Position numbers and translations under genes: made by a program | Shown: in pieces, positions 23,735-32,917 of the stretch | Layout: every line of letters begins with the position of its first letter | Numbering within the stretch: position 1 is the first letter of the stretch | Assembly (NCBI RefSeq): GCF_032670585.1 | Contig: NZ_JAVQHL010000004.1 | Location: 186,001-250,000 of the forward strand | DNA: 64,000 nt | Origin: Ostreiculturibacter nitratireducens | Lineage (GTDB): Bacteria > Pseudomonadota > Alphaproteobacteria > Rhodobacterales > Rhodobacteraceae | Reading direction: 5' to 3' | The notes under the pieces: model-generated | What the model was told of the DNA's origin: nothing | Database searches by the model: none | What the model saw: only the letters and a program-made list of their open reading frames with translations

Positions 23735-24408
23735 CGCCGGAAGCTGCGCTCGCGGAGCTCCGCGCGCTCGCGGACCCCGAGCGTGCCGCCGGTGCCGCTG
23801 ACTATCACAAGGCGAAGCGGGAATACCTCGGCGTTCGGGTTCCGGAGATCGACCGGCTGGCGAAAGCTTGGCGCGCGGACCTCGACGTCGCGGGGCGCGT
23901 GGCGCTGGCGGATGCGCTTTGGCGCACCGACATCCACGAAGCGCGTATCGCGGCGGCGAAGCTCCTGACGCAGGCGCGGATCAGGGATGACGACGCCGTC
24001 TGGCACGTCCTCGTCTCCTGGCTTCCCGATTTCGATGCCTGGGCGATCGCCGATCACGCGATGATGGCCGCGCAAAGGCGGCTGACCGCAGACCCCTCGC
24101 GTATCGACGAGGTGGAAACCTGGACCCGTTCGCCCTCGCTCTGGACGCGCCGGGCTGCCCTTGTCGTCACGCTGCCCTGGACGAAGCAGAACCACCCGAA
24201 GCCCGCCGATCTGGCCATACGCGATCGGGTCCTCGGCTGGGCGGCGGGCTATGCCGACGATCCGGAGTGGTTCATCCAGAAAGCAGTGGCCTGGTGGCTC
24301 AGGGACCTTTCGAAACACGACGCGCCGCGGGTCCGCGCATGGCTGGCGGAGCACGGGGCGAAGCTCAAGCCCTTCGCCCGGAAGGAAGCCGCGAAATACC
24401 TCCGCTGA
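23731..24408 (+). CDS. AlkD-like DNA alkylation repair protein
   Basis: A 225-residue HEAT-like-repeat protein of the DNA alkylation repair family; AlkD enzymes excise positively charged alkylpurines without base flipping. Helical repeats run throughout, and family features include GVRVPEIDRLAKAW near residues 33-46 and the C-terminal AVAWWLRDLSKHD. The ATG overlaps the glmS stop (ATGA); longer in-frame starts lie inside glmS. Placement behind glmS implies read-through expression rather than a functional link. Confidence 0.87.
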   Translation: MTPEAALAELRALADPERAAGAADYHKAKREYLGVRVPEIDRLAKAWRADLDVAGRVALADALWRTDIHEARIAAAKLLTQARIRDDDAVWHVLVSWLPDFDAWAIADHAMMAAQRRLTADPSRIDEVETWTRSPSLWTRRAALVVTLPWTKQNHPKPADLAIRDRVLGWAAGYADDPEWFIQKAVAWWLRDLSKHDAPRVRAWLAEHGAKLKPFARKEAAKYLR

Positions 24409-24413
24409 CGCCG

Positions 24414-26027
24414 TCAGCCGTCCCTGAGTTCCCGCCGCATGATCTTGCCGGTCGCGGTCATCGGCAGGCTGTCCCGCCTCTCGACGAAGCGCGGCGCGAC
24501 ATGCGGGCTGACGCGGGCCTTCACCCGCTCGATCAGCCGGGCCTCCGTCCCCTCCCAGGTCGCTCCCTCTCGGAGCACCACGAAGGCTTTCACCGCCTCG
24601 CCCCTGACCGGGTCCGGCACCCCGACGCAGGCGGCCATCACCACGTCCGGATCGCCGGTCAGGCAGTTTTCGATCTCGGACGGTCCGATCCGGTATCCGG
24701 CCGACGAAATGATGTCGTCATCCCGCGCGACGTAGGTGTAATAGCCCTCCGCGTCGCGAGTGCCGAGGTCGCCCGTCCGCATCCAGTCGCCGGTGAACTT
24801 CTCCGCGGTCTTTTCCGGCTTGCCGAGGTAGCCGAGGAACATCACCGGTGTCCCCCGCTTGACCGCGATCTCGCCGATCGTCCCGTCGGGCACGGGCCGC
24901 CCTTCCCCGTCGATCACCGCCATCTCGACGCCGGGAACGGCCTTGCCCATCGCACCGGGCCGAACCTCCATCAGGTCTGCCGCAGTGCAGACGACGAGGT
25001 TGCATTCGGTCTGGCCGTAAATCTCGTTGATCGGCGCGCCGAGCGCGGTCCTGCCCCATTCCAGCATCTCGGCCCCGAGGCTTTCGCCACCCGATGAAAC
25101 CGAGCGGACACGAAGGCCCTTTGGAACCGTCGCCTGCCGCATCAGCTTCAGCGCCGTGGGTGGCAGGAACAGGTTCCGGACCTCGTGGGTCGCGATCAGC
25201 CGGAACGCCTCGTCTGGGTCGAACTTGCGCATCCGCCGCGCCACGAGCGGGACGCCGTAGTGGAGGCAGGGCATCGCCATGTCCATGAGCCCACCGATCC
25301 AGGCCCAGTCGGCGGGCGTCCAGCCGCAGTCGCCGGGCTGAGGGAAGAAGCCGTGGGACAGCTCGATATTGGGCAGGTGCCCCAGAAGAAAGCGATGCGC
25401 GTGCAGGACGCCCTTGGGCGGGCCGGTGGTGCCGCTCGTGTAGATCAGGACCGCCGCATCGTCGGCCGACGTTTCCACGGGATCTATCGAAGGCGACGCC
25501 GACGCGATTTCGACCCAGAAGTCGCGGATGGGCGCCTTCGCCCCGTCCGTCGCATAGACCTCGGCCAGATCGGGCAAGTCTCCCCGGATCGCGTCGAGCT
25601 TGTCGAGGCTTGCCCCGTCCGTCACCACGATCCGCGCGGCGCTGTCGGCCAGGCGATAGGCGAGCGCATCGGGTCCGAACAGCGTGAACAGCGGAAGCGC
25701 AACCGCGCCAAGCTTCATCGCCGCGAAATGGGTGATGAGCACCGCCACGCCCTGCGGCAGAAGGACGCCCACGCGGTCCCCTTGGCGAAGCCCCCGCGCG
25801 GCGAATGAGTTCGCCAGCCTGTCGGACGCCTCCTTCAACTCGCCGTAGGTCCAGCGCCGGACATCCCCCCCTTCCCCCAGATCGATCAGGGCGACCCTGC
25901 CCGGAAAGGCCGAGGCCCAGCTGTCGCAGCAGCGTTCGGCGATGTTGAAGCGGTCGGGAACATGCCATCGGAAGGACGCGCGCAGCGTCTCCCAGTCCTC
26001 CCCCACTCGCATCAGGCGCCGATCCAT
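24414..26027 (-). CDS. AMP-dependent acyl-CoA synthetase
   Basis: ATP-dependent ligase of the ANL superfamily, 537 residues. It activates a carboxylic acid to acyl-AMP and then acyl-CoA. Motifs are the P-loop YTSGTTGPPKGVLHAH, EIYGQTE, TGDLG, the hinge YRIGPSEIE and the C-terminal catalytic Lys in TGKIMRRELRDG. The overall style is closer to acetyl-CoA or medium-chain synthetases than to long-chain FadD; the substrate is not determined. Starts at 26027 or 26012 are possible. It is convergent with the AlkD gene (5 bp apart) and divergent from moaA. Confidence 0.9.
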   Translation of the reverse strand: MDRRLMRVGEDWETLRASFRWHVPDRFNIAERCCDSWASAFPGRVALIDLGEGGDVRRWTYGELKEASDRLANSFAARGLRQGDRVGVLLPQGVAVLITHFAAMKLGAVALPLFTLFGPDALAYRLADSAARIVVTDGASLDKLDAIRGDLPDLAEVYATDGAKAPIRDFWVEIASASPSIDPVETSADDAAVLIYTSGTTGPPKGVLHAHRFLLGHLPNIELSHGFFPQPGDCGWTPADWAWIGGLMDMAMPCLHYGVPLVARRMRKFDPDEAFRLIATHEVRNLFLPPTALKLMRQATVPKGLRVRSVSSGGESLGAEMLEWGRTALGAPINEIYGQTECNLVVCTAADLMEVRPGAMGKAVPGVEMAVIDGEGRPVPDGTIGEIAVKRGTPVMFLGYLGKPEKTAEKFTGDWMRTGDLGTRDAEGYYTYVARDDDIISSAGYRIGPSEIENCLTGDPDVVMAACVGVPDPVRGEAVKAFVVLREGATWEGTEARLIERVKARVSPHVAPRFVERRDSLPMTATGKIMRRELRDG

Positions 26028-26125
26028 GGCGCGGAGCCTATCCGGGCGCCATGAGGCGATCAACTGGCCTTGACCGCTCCGGAATCCGCTTGCCGCCGAC
26101 CGTGTGCGCACCTACCTTTCGCGCG

Positions 26126-27127
26126 ATGGAACGCCTGATTGACCCCTTTGCCCGCCCGATCTCATATCTGCGTGTCTCGGTGACGGACCGCTGTGATTTC
26201 CGCTGCACCTATTGCATGGCGGAACACATGACCTTCCTCCCAAAGAAAGACCTGCTGACGCTAGAGGAGCTCGACCGTCTTTCCTCCACGTTCATCAGGA
26301 TGGGTGTCGAAAAGCTCAGGATCACGGGCGGCGAGCCGCTCGTACGGCGCGACATCATGCAATATTTCCGCGCCATGTCGCGACATCTCGAATCCGGCGC
26401 GCTTCGGGAACTGACGCTGACCACCAACGGATCGCAGCTTGCCCGCTTCGCCGATCAGCTGGCGGATTGCGGCATCCGCCGGGTCAACGTGTCTCTCGAT
26501 ACGCTCGACCCGGACAAGTTCCGCGAAATCACTCGCTGGGGCCGGCTCGACCAGGTGCTGGAGGGCGTCCGCGCCGCGACCCGCGCCGGCATGCGGGTGA
26601 AGATCAATACCGTCGCGCTGAAGGGCTTCAACGAGGACGAACTCTTCACCCTTCTCGACTGGTGCGCGGCGGAGGACCACGACCTCACCTTCATCGAGGT
26701 GATGCCGATGGGCGAGATGGGCGAGGAAATGCGCCTCGACCAGTACTGGCCGCTGAAGGACCTGCGCGGCCGCCTCGCCGAGCGTTTCACTCTGACCGAC
26801 CTCGCGGAAAGGACGGGCGGCCCCGCCCGCTACGTGCGGATCGAGGAGACCGGCCAGAAGGTCGGTTTCATCACGCCCCTCACCCACAATTTCTGCGAAA
26901 GCTGCAACCGCGTTCGAGTGACCTGCACCGGCGAGCTATTCATGTGCCTCGGCCAGGAAGACATGGCCGACCTCCGCGCGCCGCTCCGGGCGAGCCCCGA
27001 TGACGCCCTTCTGGAAGAGGCGATCCGCGCCGCGATCGCGCGGAAGCCCAAGGGCCATGATTTCGACTACTCGCGCCAGACCGTGCGCGGTCAGGTCAGC
27101 CGCCACATGAGCCACACGGGCGGCTGA
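26126..27127 (+). CDS. moaA: GTP 3',8-cyclase, molybdenum cofactor synthesis
   Basis: Radical SAM enzyme of 333 residues that, with MoaC, converts GTP to cyclic pyranopterin monophosphate, the first molybdopterin step. The radical-SAM cluster is Cys23-x3-Cys27-x2-Cys30, and the second cluster is Cys257-x2-Cys260-x13-Cys274. The C-terminal Gly-Gly (HTGG) needed for MoaA activity is present. The ATG at 26126 gives the standard N-terminus; 25 more in-frame codons upstream do not resemble the family. No other moa gene is in the window. Confidence 0.97.
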   Translation: MERLIDPFARPISYLRVSVTDRCDFRCTYCMAEHMTFLPKKDLLTLEELDRLSSTFIRMGVEKLRITGGEPLVRRDIMQYFRAMSRHLESGALRELTLTTNGSQLARFADQLADCGIRRVNVSLDTLDPDKFREITRWGRLDQVLEGVRAATRAGMRVKINTVALKGFNEDELFTLLDWCAAEDHDLTFIEVMPMGEMGEEMRLDQYWPLKDLRGRLAERFTLTDLAERTGGPARYVRIEETGQKVGFITPLTHNFCESCNRVRVTCTGELFMCLGQEDMADLRAPLRASPDDALLEEAIRAAIARKPKGHDFDYSRQTVRGQVSRHMSHTGG

Positions 27128-27140
27128 GGCGTCCGCGAGT

Positions 27141-27881
27141 TCAGCCCGAGGCGTATCGTTCCGCGAACCGCGCGAGGATGCGTTCGGGCACCGTCACGTC
27201 GGCGGCACGGCAGAGCGCGATGAGCCCGTCCGCCTCCTCCGGCGGGAAATAGCCCTTGTTGCGGTAGATGTGGATGCGCGTTTCGAACCCGGCGGCGTCG
27301 GCCTCGGGGTGGAACTGCGTGGCGTAGACGTTCCGGCCGTGCCGAATCATCTGGAACGGGCAGGCATCGGACGCGAGCAGGTGTACGGAGCCCCTCGGCA
27401 GAGCCTGAACCGCCTCCTTGTGGCCGACGAAGGCGTCGAACTCCTCCGGCAGGCCGGACAGGAGCGGATCGCCCGCGCCTTCGGCCGTCAGGCGGCAACG
27501 GCTCGTGCCGACGGGTTCGCCGTAGCGGTCCTTGGCCACCCGCGCGCCAAGGTGGTGCGCGAGGACGCCGATCCCGTAGCAGCACCCGAGGAACGGGATG
27601 TCCGCCCGCGTGATCTCCGGCATCAGGCCGAGGATCGCCGCCTCGATCCGGGCCTCCACCGGCGGCTTCGCCTCCGGCGGGTCGCTCACGCAGCCCGGCC
27701 CGCCCCCGACGATGACGCCGGAATAGGCCGCAAGGTCTAGATCGTCGGGCAACCCTTCAAGGTCGAGCCGGACGCGCCGCACGTCGCCCGCCGAAAGACC
27801 TCCCTTCGCCAGGAAGGCCGCGAATTCGTCGTCCGCCGCCTCCGTCTCGGGGCGGAGCTGAAGGATCAGGAAGGGTCTCAC
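27141..27881 (-). CDS. Class I glutamine amidotransferase (GMP-synthase-like)
   Basis: A 246-residue stand-alone GATase1 domain. The triad is visible: nucleophile in FLGCCYGIG (Cys101 by pattern) and QFHPEAD near the C-terminus. Related proteins hydrolyse gamma-glutamyl or glutamine-type amides; the role here is unknown. The frame extends far upstream inside the M20 gene, but the GTG at 27881, 13 bp after the upstream stop and behind GAGGA, gives the natural VRPFLILQLRPE start. It is last in a minus-strand group of hydrolases. Confidence 0.83.
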   Translation of the reverse strand: MRPFLILQLRPETEAADDEFAAFLAKGGLSAGDVRRVRLDLEGLPDDLDLAAYSGVIVGGGPGCVSDPPEAKPPVEARIEAAILGLMPEITRADIPFLGCCYGIGVLAHHLGARVAKDRYGEPVGTSRCRLTAEGAGDPLLSGLPEEFDAFVGHKEAVQALPRGSVHLLASDACPFQMIRHGRNVYATQFHPEADAAGFETRIHIYRNKGYFPPEEADGLIALCRAADVTVPERILARFAERYASG

Positions 27882-27894
27882 CGCGCAGCAATCC

Positions 27895-29061
27895 TCAGGC
27901 GGCGGGCATCCGAGACTCGACCATCCCGGCGTACCAGCTTGATCCGAACGGGATCGCGTTGTCGTCGAAGTTGTAGGCCGGGTGATGGACCATCGCGGTG
28001 TCGCCGTTTCCGAGGAAGATGTAGGCACCGGGCCGCTCGTTCAGCATGAAAGAGAAATCCTCCGCCCCCATCAGCGGCGGGGTATCGGTATCGACCTGCC
28101 CCGAAACCTCGCGCGCCACCTCGGCGGCGTATTCGGTGTTTTCCGACGCGTTCATCGTGACCGGGTAGCCGTGCTGGTACTTCACCTCGGCCGTCGCGCC
28201 ATGGGCCAGCGCCGTGCCTTCGGCGATCTGCTTGATCCGCGCCTCGACGAAATCCTGCACCTTGTGGTCCATGGTCCGGACGGTTCCCCTGAGAAGCACC
28301 GTCTGCGGGATGACGTTGTGCGCCTCGGTCTCGGTCCGGAAGGTGCAGACGGAAACCACGACCTGCTTCAGCGGATCGACATTGCGCGAGGCGATCGACT
28401 GCAGCGCGATGACGATATGCGCCGCCACCAGCGTCGTGTCGATGCAGTCGTGCGGTTTCGCGGCGTGGCCGCCCTTCCCCGTCACCGTGATCTCGAACTG
28501 ATCGGCCGCGGCCATCATGGCGCCGGGTCGGATCGCGAAATGACCGACCGGAATCCCGGGCATGTTGTGCATGCCGTACACCTCCTGGATGCCGAAACGC
28601 TCGATCATCCCGTCCCGGACCATCTCGCGCCCGCCGCCGCCACCTTCCTCGGCGGGCTGGAAGATCACGACCGCGGTGCCGTCGAAATTCCGCGTCTCGG
28701 CCAGGTATTTCGCGGCGCCCAGCAGCATCGCTGTATGCCCGTCATGGCCGCAGGCATGCATCTTTCCGGGCGTCTTCGAAGAATAGGCGACCCCTGTCGC
28801 CTCATGGATCGGCAGGGCGTCCATGTCGGCGCGCAAACCGATAACGCGCCCCTTCGTATCGGTCTTGCCCTTGATGACGCCGACGACGCCGGTCCGCCCG
28901 ATGCCTTCCACGACCTCGTCGCACCCGAATTCTCGCAGGAGCACGGCCACCTTGCCGGCCGTGCGGTGAACGTCGAAGAGAAGCTCGGGATGCTCGTGGA
29001 AATCACGCCGCCAGGCAGTGATCTCCGGCAACAGCTCGGCAAATCGGTTCTTCACGGGCAT
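27895..29061 (-). CDS. M20 family amidohydrolase (hippurate hydrolase-like)
   Basis: A di-metal amidohydrolase of 388 residues in the M20D/HipO group that cleaves N-acyl amino acids (hippurate, N-acetyl- or indole-amino acids). Metal and catalytic motifs are GLRADMDALPI, HACGHDGHTAMLLG, QPAEEGGGG, HNMPGIPVG and C-terminal MGAEDFSFM. No signal peptide. GGAGAG lies six bases before the ATG. It sits in a minus-strand run of catabolic genes next to a peptide ABC transporter, which fits use of imported N-acylated compounds. Confidence 0.9.
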   Translation of the reverse strand: MPVKNRFAELLPEITAWRRDFHEHPELLFDVHRTAGKVAVLLREFGCDEVVEGIGRTGVVGVIKGKTDTKGRVIGLRADMDALPIHEATGVAYSSKTPGKMHACGHDGHTAMLLGAAKYLAETRNFDGTAVVIFQPAEEGGGGGREMVRDGMIERFGIQEVYGMHNMPGIPVGHFAIRPGAMMAAADQFEITVTGKGGHAAKPHDCIDTTLVAAHIVIALQSIASRNVDPLKQVVVSVCTFRTETEAHNVIPQTVLLRGTVRTMDHKVQDFVEARIKQIAEGTALAHGATAEVKYQHGYPVTMNASENTEYAAEVAREVSGQVDTDTPPLMGAEDFSFMLNERPGAYIFLGNGDTAMVHHPAYNFDDNAIPFGSSWYAGMVESRMPAA

Positions 29062-29152
29062 GTAGGTCTCTCCATGTCGGAATGCGTCTCCGGCCCTCTC
29101 CCGGTCCGGTCATGGCCAATAACCTGTTACAATCCCCGGGCGCCGGCAAGGC

Positions 29153-30493
29153 TCAGAGCGATGGTCCGAGGTCGATTTTTGACCCATCGGTAAAACGTGA
29201 CAGCCTGAATCGCGAAAGATCGTGGCCCGGCGCGCGGCCCTCCACGAGGTCGGCGACGACCCGGCCGAATCCCGGACCGATCCCGAAGCCGTGGCCCGAC
29301 ATGCCGGTGGCGATGGTCAGGCCGGGGAGCGTGGCGACATGGTCCACGACCGGCACCGTGTCCGGCATCACGTCGATCATGCCCGCCCAGGCTGCGGCGA
29401 TCCCGGGCCGCCCGAGCGAGGGGAAAGTCTCGCCGAAACGCGACCGCACGTCATCAAGGAACCGCATGTTCGGCGGCGGGTCGAGAACGCGGCACCTTTC
29501 GAAGGGGCTTTCGCGATCCGCATCCCAGTGGCGCGGCGTTCCCCATGCATCGGGGTAACCCTTCGGCGCCAGAGCCCGGAAGCGGGTCGAACGCCGGTCG
29601 CGCCTCAGTTGCGGGAGATAAAGGCCGAAATGCCGCAACGCATCCGGCCCGGTCCAGAACTCATGCGCGCCGCCCGGCGCAATTGAATAGCCGCCGTCGA
29701 GCCTTCGGCGGAAGGCAAAATGCCCATCGGCCGCGTTCCCCGCGAAGACCTGCGGCAGGGGTACGGTCGCCGCGACCGTCGCCCGAACCGAGAGTTGCGG
29801 CAGGTCCACCCCGTGCACACGGGCCAGAAGCGACGACCACGCGCCGCCCGCCAGCACCACGCGATCGGCCCGAATCCGCCCCGCCTCAGTCACCACGCCG
29901 GCGACCCGCCCGCTGGCGACGTCGATCCCCCGGACCGCGCAGTGCTCACGGATCACGGCCCCGGCCCGGGCCGCCGCTCTCGCAAGTGCGGGGACGGCCA
30001 CCCAAGGCTCCGCCCGCGCGTCGGAAGCGGTCCATAGACCGCCCTTCCAGTCCGCCGCGTGCCGCAGCATGGCGGCGACTTCGCCTCGCGACAGCATCCG
30101 CGTGTCGAGGCCGTGTTCCCGCGCGTGCGGCAGCCACGCCTCGAACCCCTCGAGGTCCTTCGCGGCATTGGCGAGGTAGAGAACACCCTCCTGACGGAGC
30201 CCGATGTCCTCGCCGATTGCCCTCTGCAACCGCCGCCATAGAGACAGCGCCTCAATCATGATCGGCAGTTCGGCCGGGTCCCTACCCTGTTGACGCACCC
30301 AGCCCCAGTTGCGCGAGGACTGTTCGCCCGCGATCCGCCCCTTTTCGCAGAGCACCACCCTGACGCCGCGCAGGGCCAGGAAATAGGTTGTCATCACCCC
30401 GATGATCCCGCCGCCGATCACGAGGACGTCGGCCGCATCCGGCAAGGGCCCGTCATGTTCCGACGTCCAGGGGCCGGTAAAGGGGAAGGTCAC
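29153..30493 (-). CDS. FAD-dependent oxidoreductase (DAO family)
   Basis: Flavin amine oxidase or dehydrogenase of 446 residues in the glycine/D-amino-acid oxidase superfamily. The dinucleotide fold is VLVIGGGIIG (about 23-32), with a SSRNWGWVRQQGRDP motif near 55-70 typical of a bacterial DAO subgroup, and a C-terminal GHGFGIGPGFGRVVADLV. The start is GTG at 30493 behind GGGAG; the frame extends 54 codons upstream without family resemblance. A secondary amine, opine or D-amino acid is the likely substrate class, inferred from family and from its hydrolase and transporter neighbours. Confidence 0.85.
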   Translation of the reverse strand: MTFPFTGPWTSEHDGPLPDAADVLVIGGGIIGVMTTYFLALRGVRVVLCEKGRIAGEQSSRNWGWVRQQGRDPAELPIMIEALSLWRRLQRAIGEDIGLRQEGVLYLANAAKDLEGFEAWLPHAREHGLDTRMLSRGEVAAMLRHAADWKGGLWTASDARAEPWVAVPALARAAARAGAVIREHCAVRGIDVASGRVAGVVTEAGRIRADRVVLAGGAWSSLLARVHGVDLPQLSVRATVAATVPLPQVFAGNAADGHFAFRRRLDGGYSIAPGGAHEFWTGPDALRHFGLYLPQLRRDRRSTRFRALAPKGYPDAWGTPRHWDADRESPFERCRVLDPPPNMRFLDDVRSRFGETFPSLGRPGIAAAWAGMIDVMPDTVPVVDHVATLPGLTIATGMSGHGFGIGPGFGRVVADLVEGRAPGHDLSRFRLSRFTDGSKIDLGPSL

Positions 30494-30536
30494 GACGCAA
30501 CTCCCACTTGCTCCGGAACGCAGGGACGCCTGCGCG

Positions 30537-31700
30537 TCACGCGCAGAGGTCCCCCACGAGACGCTCCATGAAGTTCCATCCCGCCTCGAATTGCTCCACG
30601 GTGATGTACTCGTCCGCCTGGTGCGCCTGCGCGATGTCCCCCGGACCGCAGACAACGGTGGAGAAGCCCGCGGCCTGGAAATGGCCCGCCTCCGTGCCGT
30701 AGCTGACGACGTGGCGCCCCGTATCGCCCGTCAGGCGCCGCGCGAGCGCCTCCGCCGCCCCTCCCTCCTCGGGAACGAGCGGCGGCGCAGTGAAGTAGCG
30801 GTCGAGCGTCATGCCCGCCTCGGGCCGCACCGCCTTCATGTCTGCCTCCACCTCGGCAACCCTTTCCTCGAAACGGCGCACCCAGCTTTCGAGATCCTCG
30901 CCCGGCACGACCCGGAACTCGAACAGGAAGTCGCAGTCCCCGGCCGTGATGTTGTGCGCCGTTCCGCCCCGGATCTTGCCGACGTGCAGGCTCGTCCAGG
31001 GCGGATCGAAGAGAGTGGCGAGCGGTGTCGGAGGCTTCGTCCGATTCCTGGCGTTCATCGCGTTCGCCCAGTCGACGATCCGCGCCGCCTCCATGATCGC
31101 GTTGACGCCGCGGTGGAGGATCGACGAATGCACTTCGAAGCCTTTCACATGCACCCGGAACCCCGCGCTGCCCTTGTGGCCGGTCACGACGCTCATCGAC
31201 GAAGGCTCGCCCACGATCACCGCCCCGGCCTTCGGCAGCCCCGCCACCATCGAGGCGATCATGTCCGCGCAGCCGACAAGGCCCAGTTCCTCGTCATAGG
31301 ACAGCGCGATCTGAAGCGGGCGCTTGACCCCGCGCTGTTTCGCCAGCGCCATCGCGGCGAGCGCGAGCGCGTCGAAGCCCTTCATGTCCACCGCGCCACG
31401 ACCAAAGAGCTTCCCGTCGCGCTCCGTCAGCGTCCAGGGATCGGACGTCCAGTCCTGCCCGTCCACTGGCACCACGTCAGTGTGACCCGACAGGATCACG
31501 CCGCCCTCCACCTCCGGCCCCGTGGAGGCGTAGATCGCGGCCTTCGTCCCCTCGGCATTCGGAATCCGGACGGACGAGATGCCGAGTGCGGAAAGATAGT
31601 CCTCCACCCAGTCCACCAGTGGGAGGTTCGTGTCCCGGCTGACCGTCGGAAATGCCACGAGGGTTTCCAGAATCTGCCGGGGTGAGAGCGGGATTGGCAT
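30537..31700 (-). CDS. argE: ArgE-type M20 deacylase (acetylornithine deacetylase family)
   Basis: Zinc/cobalt M20A deacylase of 387 residues. Motifs are SGHTDVVPVDGQ, GRGAVDMKGF, DEELGLVGC, VGEPSSM and GTEAGHFQ, giving metal ligands and the catalytic Glu. It matches the ArgE family, which removes acetyl from N-acetylornithine. Alphaproteobacteria usually recycle acetyl with ArgJ, and this copy lies with amine oxidase and peptide transport genes, so a catabolic N-acyl amino acid deacylase is as likely as a biosynthetic enzyme. GAGGCAACC precedes the ATG. It is divergent from the ABC operon across a region with a strong inverted repeat. Confidence 0.82.
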   Translation of the reverse strand: MPIPLSPRQILETLVAFPTVSRDTNLPLVDWVEDYLSALGISSVRIPNAEGTKAAIYASTGPEVEGGVILSGHTDVVPVDGQDWTSDPWTLTERDGKLFGRGAVDMKGFDALALAAMALAKQRGVKRPLQIALSYDEELGLVGCADMIASMVAGLPKAGAVIVGEPSSMSVVTGHKGSAGFRVHVKGFEVHSSILHRGVNAIMEAARIVDWANAMNARNRTKPPTPLATLFDPPWTSLHVGKIRGGTAHNITAGDCDFLFEFRVVPGEDLESWVRRFEERVAEVEADMKAVRPEAGMTLDRYFTAPPLVPEEGGAAEALARRLTGDTGRHVVSYGTEAGHFQAAGFSTVVCGPGDIAQAHQADEYITVEQFEAGWNFMERLVGDLCA

Positions 31701-31786
31701 GGTTGCCTCGCGTCCTGTAGGCCAAGGTGAGCCTCGCTCCGCCGCGACCGGCGGTCAAGACCGCGCCATCCGCGGGCTGATGACGC

Positions 31787-31817
31787 TGCGGCAATACGAT
31801 GAAAGGATATTGCCGCA
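31787..31817. promoter_or_regulatory. Perfect 10-bp inverted repeat, likely operator
   Basis: TGCGGCAATA (31787-31796), an 11-bp spacer, then TATTGCCGCA (31808-31817). The arms match perfectly and are offset by 21 bp, two DNA turns, as for a dimeric regulator. It lies between the divergent argE-like gene (start 31700) and the ABC transporter operon (start 31913). No regulator gene is adjacent. Confidence 0.6.
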
Positions 31818-31848
31818 TGAAAAAAAATCTTTAACACTTGGTCCAAAT

Positions 31849-31869
31849 TTCCGGAACGCGAGTTCGGAA
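31849..31869. promoter_or_regulatory. Second inverted repeat in front of the ABC operon
   Basis: TTCCGGAAC-GCGA-GTTCGGAA: arms of eight matching bases with one base extra on the left. It is followed by a very AT-rich stretch (31871-31890, ATAATAATAACATAATAAAA) that could contain the -10 region. It is a possible repressor site over the transporter promoter. Confidence 0.4.
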
Positions 31870-31912
31870 GATAATAATAACATAATAAAAACAACCGACT
31901 GGGGAGCCTTTC

Positions 31913-32917
31913 ATGCCCGATGGGGCGCAGCCCGTCCTCGCCGTGCAGGACCTGAAAACCGTATTCAGGACGCGCGGCGGCGAGGTCCACGCGGTCAATT
32001 CGGTGAGCTTCGACCTTCGGCCCGGCGAGTTGCTGGGAGTGGTCGGGGAGTCCGGCTCGGGCAAGTCGGTCACGATGATGTCGCTCATCGGCCTCCTGCC
32101 CTCTCCCCCGGCCGACGTTCGCGGCGGGACGGTGATGTTCGACGGGCAGGATCTTCTGAAATGTTCCGAGGAAGACCTGCGCTCGGTGCGCGGTGCCCGC
32201 ATCGGCTTCATCTTCCAGGACCCGATGACCTCGCTGAACCCGGTCTTCTCCGTCGGCTACCAGTTGATGGAACCCCTGCGGAAGCATATGGGGATGGACA
32301 AGGCGAAGGCGCGCAGGCGCGCGCAGGAGCTTCTGGAACTGGTCGGCATCCCGGACGCCGAGCGCCGCCTCAAGGACTTTCCGCACCAGTTCTCCGGGGG
32401 GATGCGCCAGCGGGTGATGATCGCGATCGCGCTGGCCTGCGACCCGAAAGTGCTGATCGCGGACGAGCCCACGACCGCTCTCGACGTGACGATCCAGGCG
32501 CAGATCCTCGAACTCGTCCGCGACCTCCGGGAAAAACTCGGGATGGCGATCGTCTGGATCACCCACGATCTCGGCGTGATCGCCGGGATCGCGGACCGGG
32601 TCATGGTCATGTATGGCGGCCAGGTGGTCGAGCAGGCCCCCGTGAAGGAACTCTTCGCCAATCCGCGCCACCCCTACACGCGCGCGCTCCTCAAGACGAT
32701 CCCGAGCGTCCGGGGCGAGCGCGATGCGAAGCTGAACGTGATCGAGGGCCAACCGCCGATCCTGATGGCCGAACCCGTGGCCTGCCCCTTCCGGCGCCGT
32801 TGCAGCCATGCCTTCGAGCATTGCGAACGTGAGAACCCGCAGCGCTACGCCGTCGGTCCCGGCCATGACGCGGCCTGCTTCTGGGACTTCGACAAGGGAG
32901 GCCCGCGCGATGTTTGA
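31913..32917 (+). CDS. Peptide ABC transporter ATP-binding protein (DppD-like)
   Basis: First of two ATPases of a nickel/peptide/opine-type ABC importer, 334 residues. Walker A is GESGSGKSVT, the signature is QFSGGMRQRV and Walker B is VLIADEPTTALD. The C-terminal oligo_HPY region holds Cys residues (ACPFRRRCSHAFEHCE) of the kind that bind an Fe-S cluster in DppD/OppD. GGGGAG lies six bases before the ATG. It overlaps the next gene by 8 bp and opens the operon. Confidence 0.93.
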   Translation: MPDGAQPVLAVQDLKTVFRTRGGEVHAVNSVSFDLRPGELLGVVGESGSGKSVTMMSLIGLLPSPPADVRGGTVMFDGQDLLKCSEEDLRSVRGARIGFIFQDPMTSLNPVFSVGYQLMEPLRKHMGMDKAKARRRAQELLELVGIPDAERRLKDFPHQFSGGMRQRVMIAIALACDPKVLIADEPTTALDVTIQAQILELVRDLREKLGMAIVWITHDLGVIAGIADRVMVMYGGQVVEQAPVKELFANPRHPYTRALLKTIPSVRGERDAKLNVIEGQPPILMAEPVACPFRRRCSHAFEHCERENPQRYAVGPGHDAACFWDFDKGGPRDV

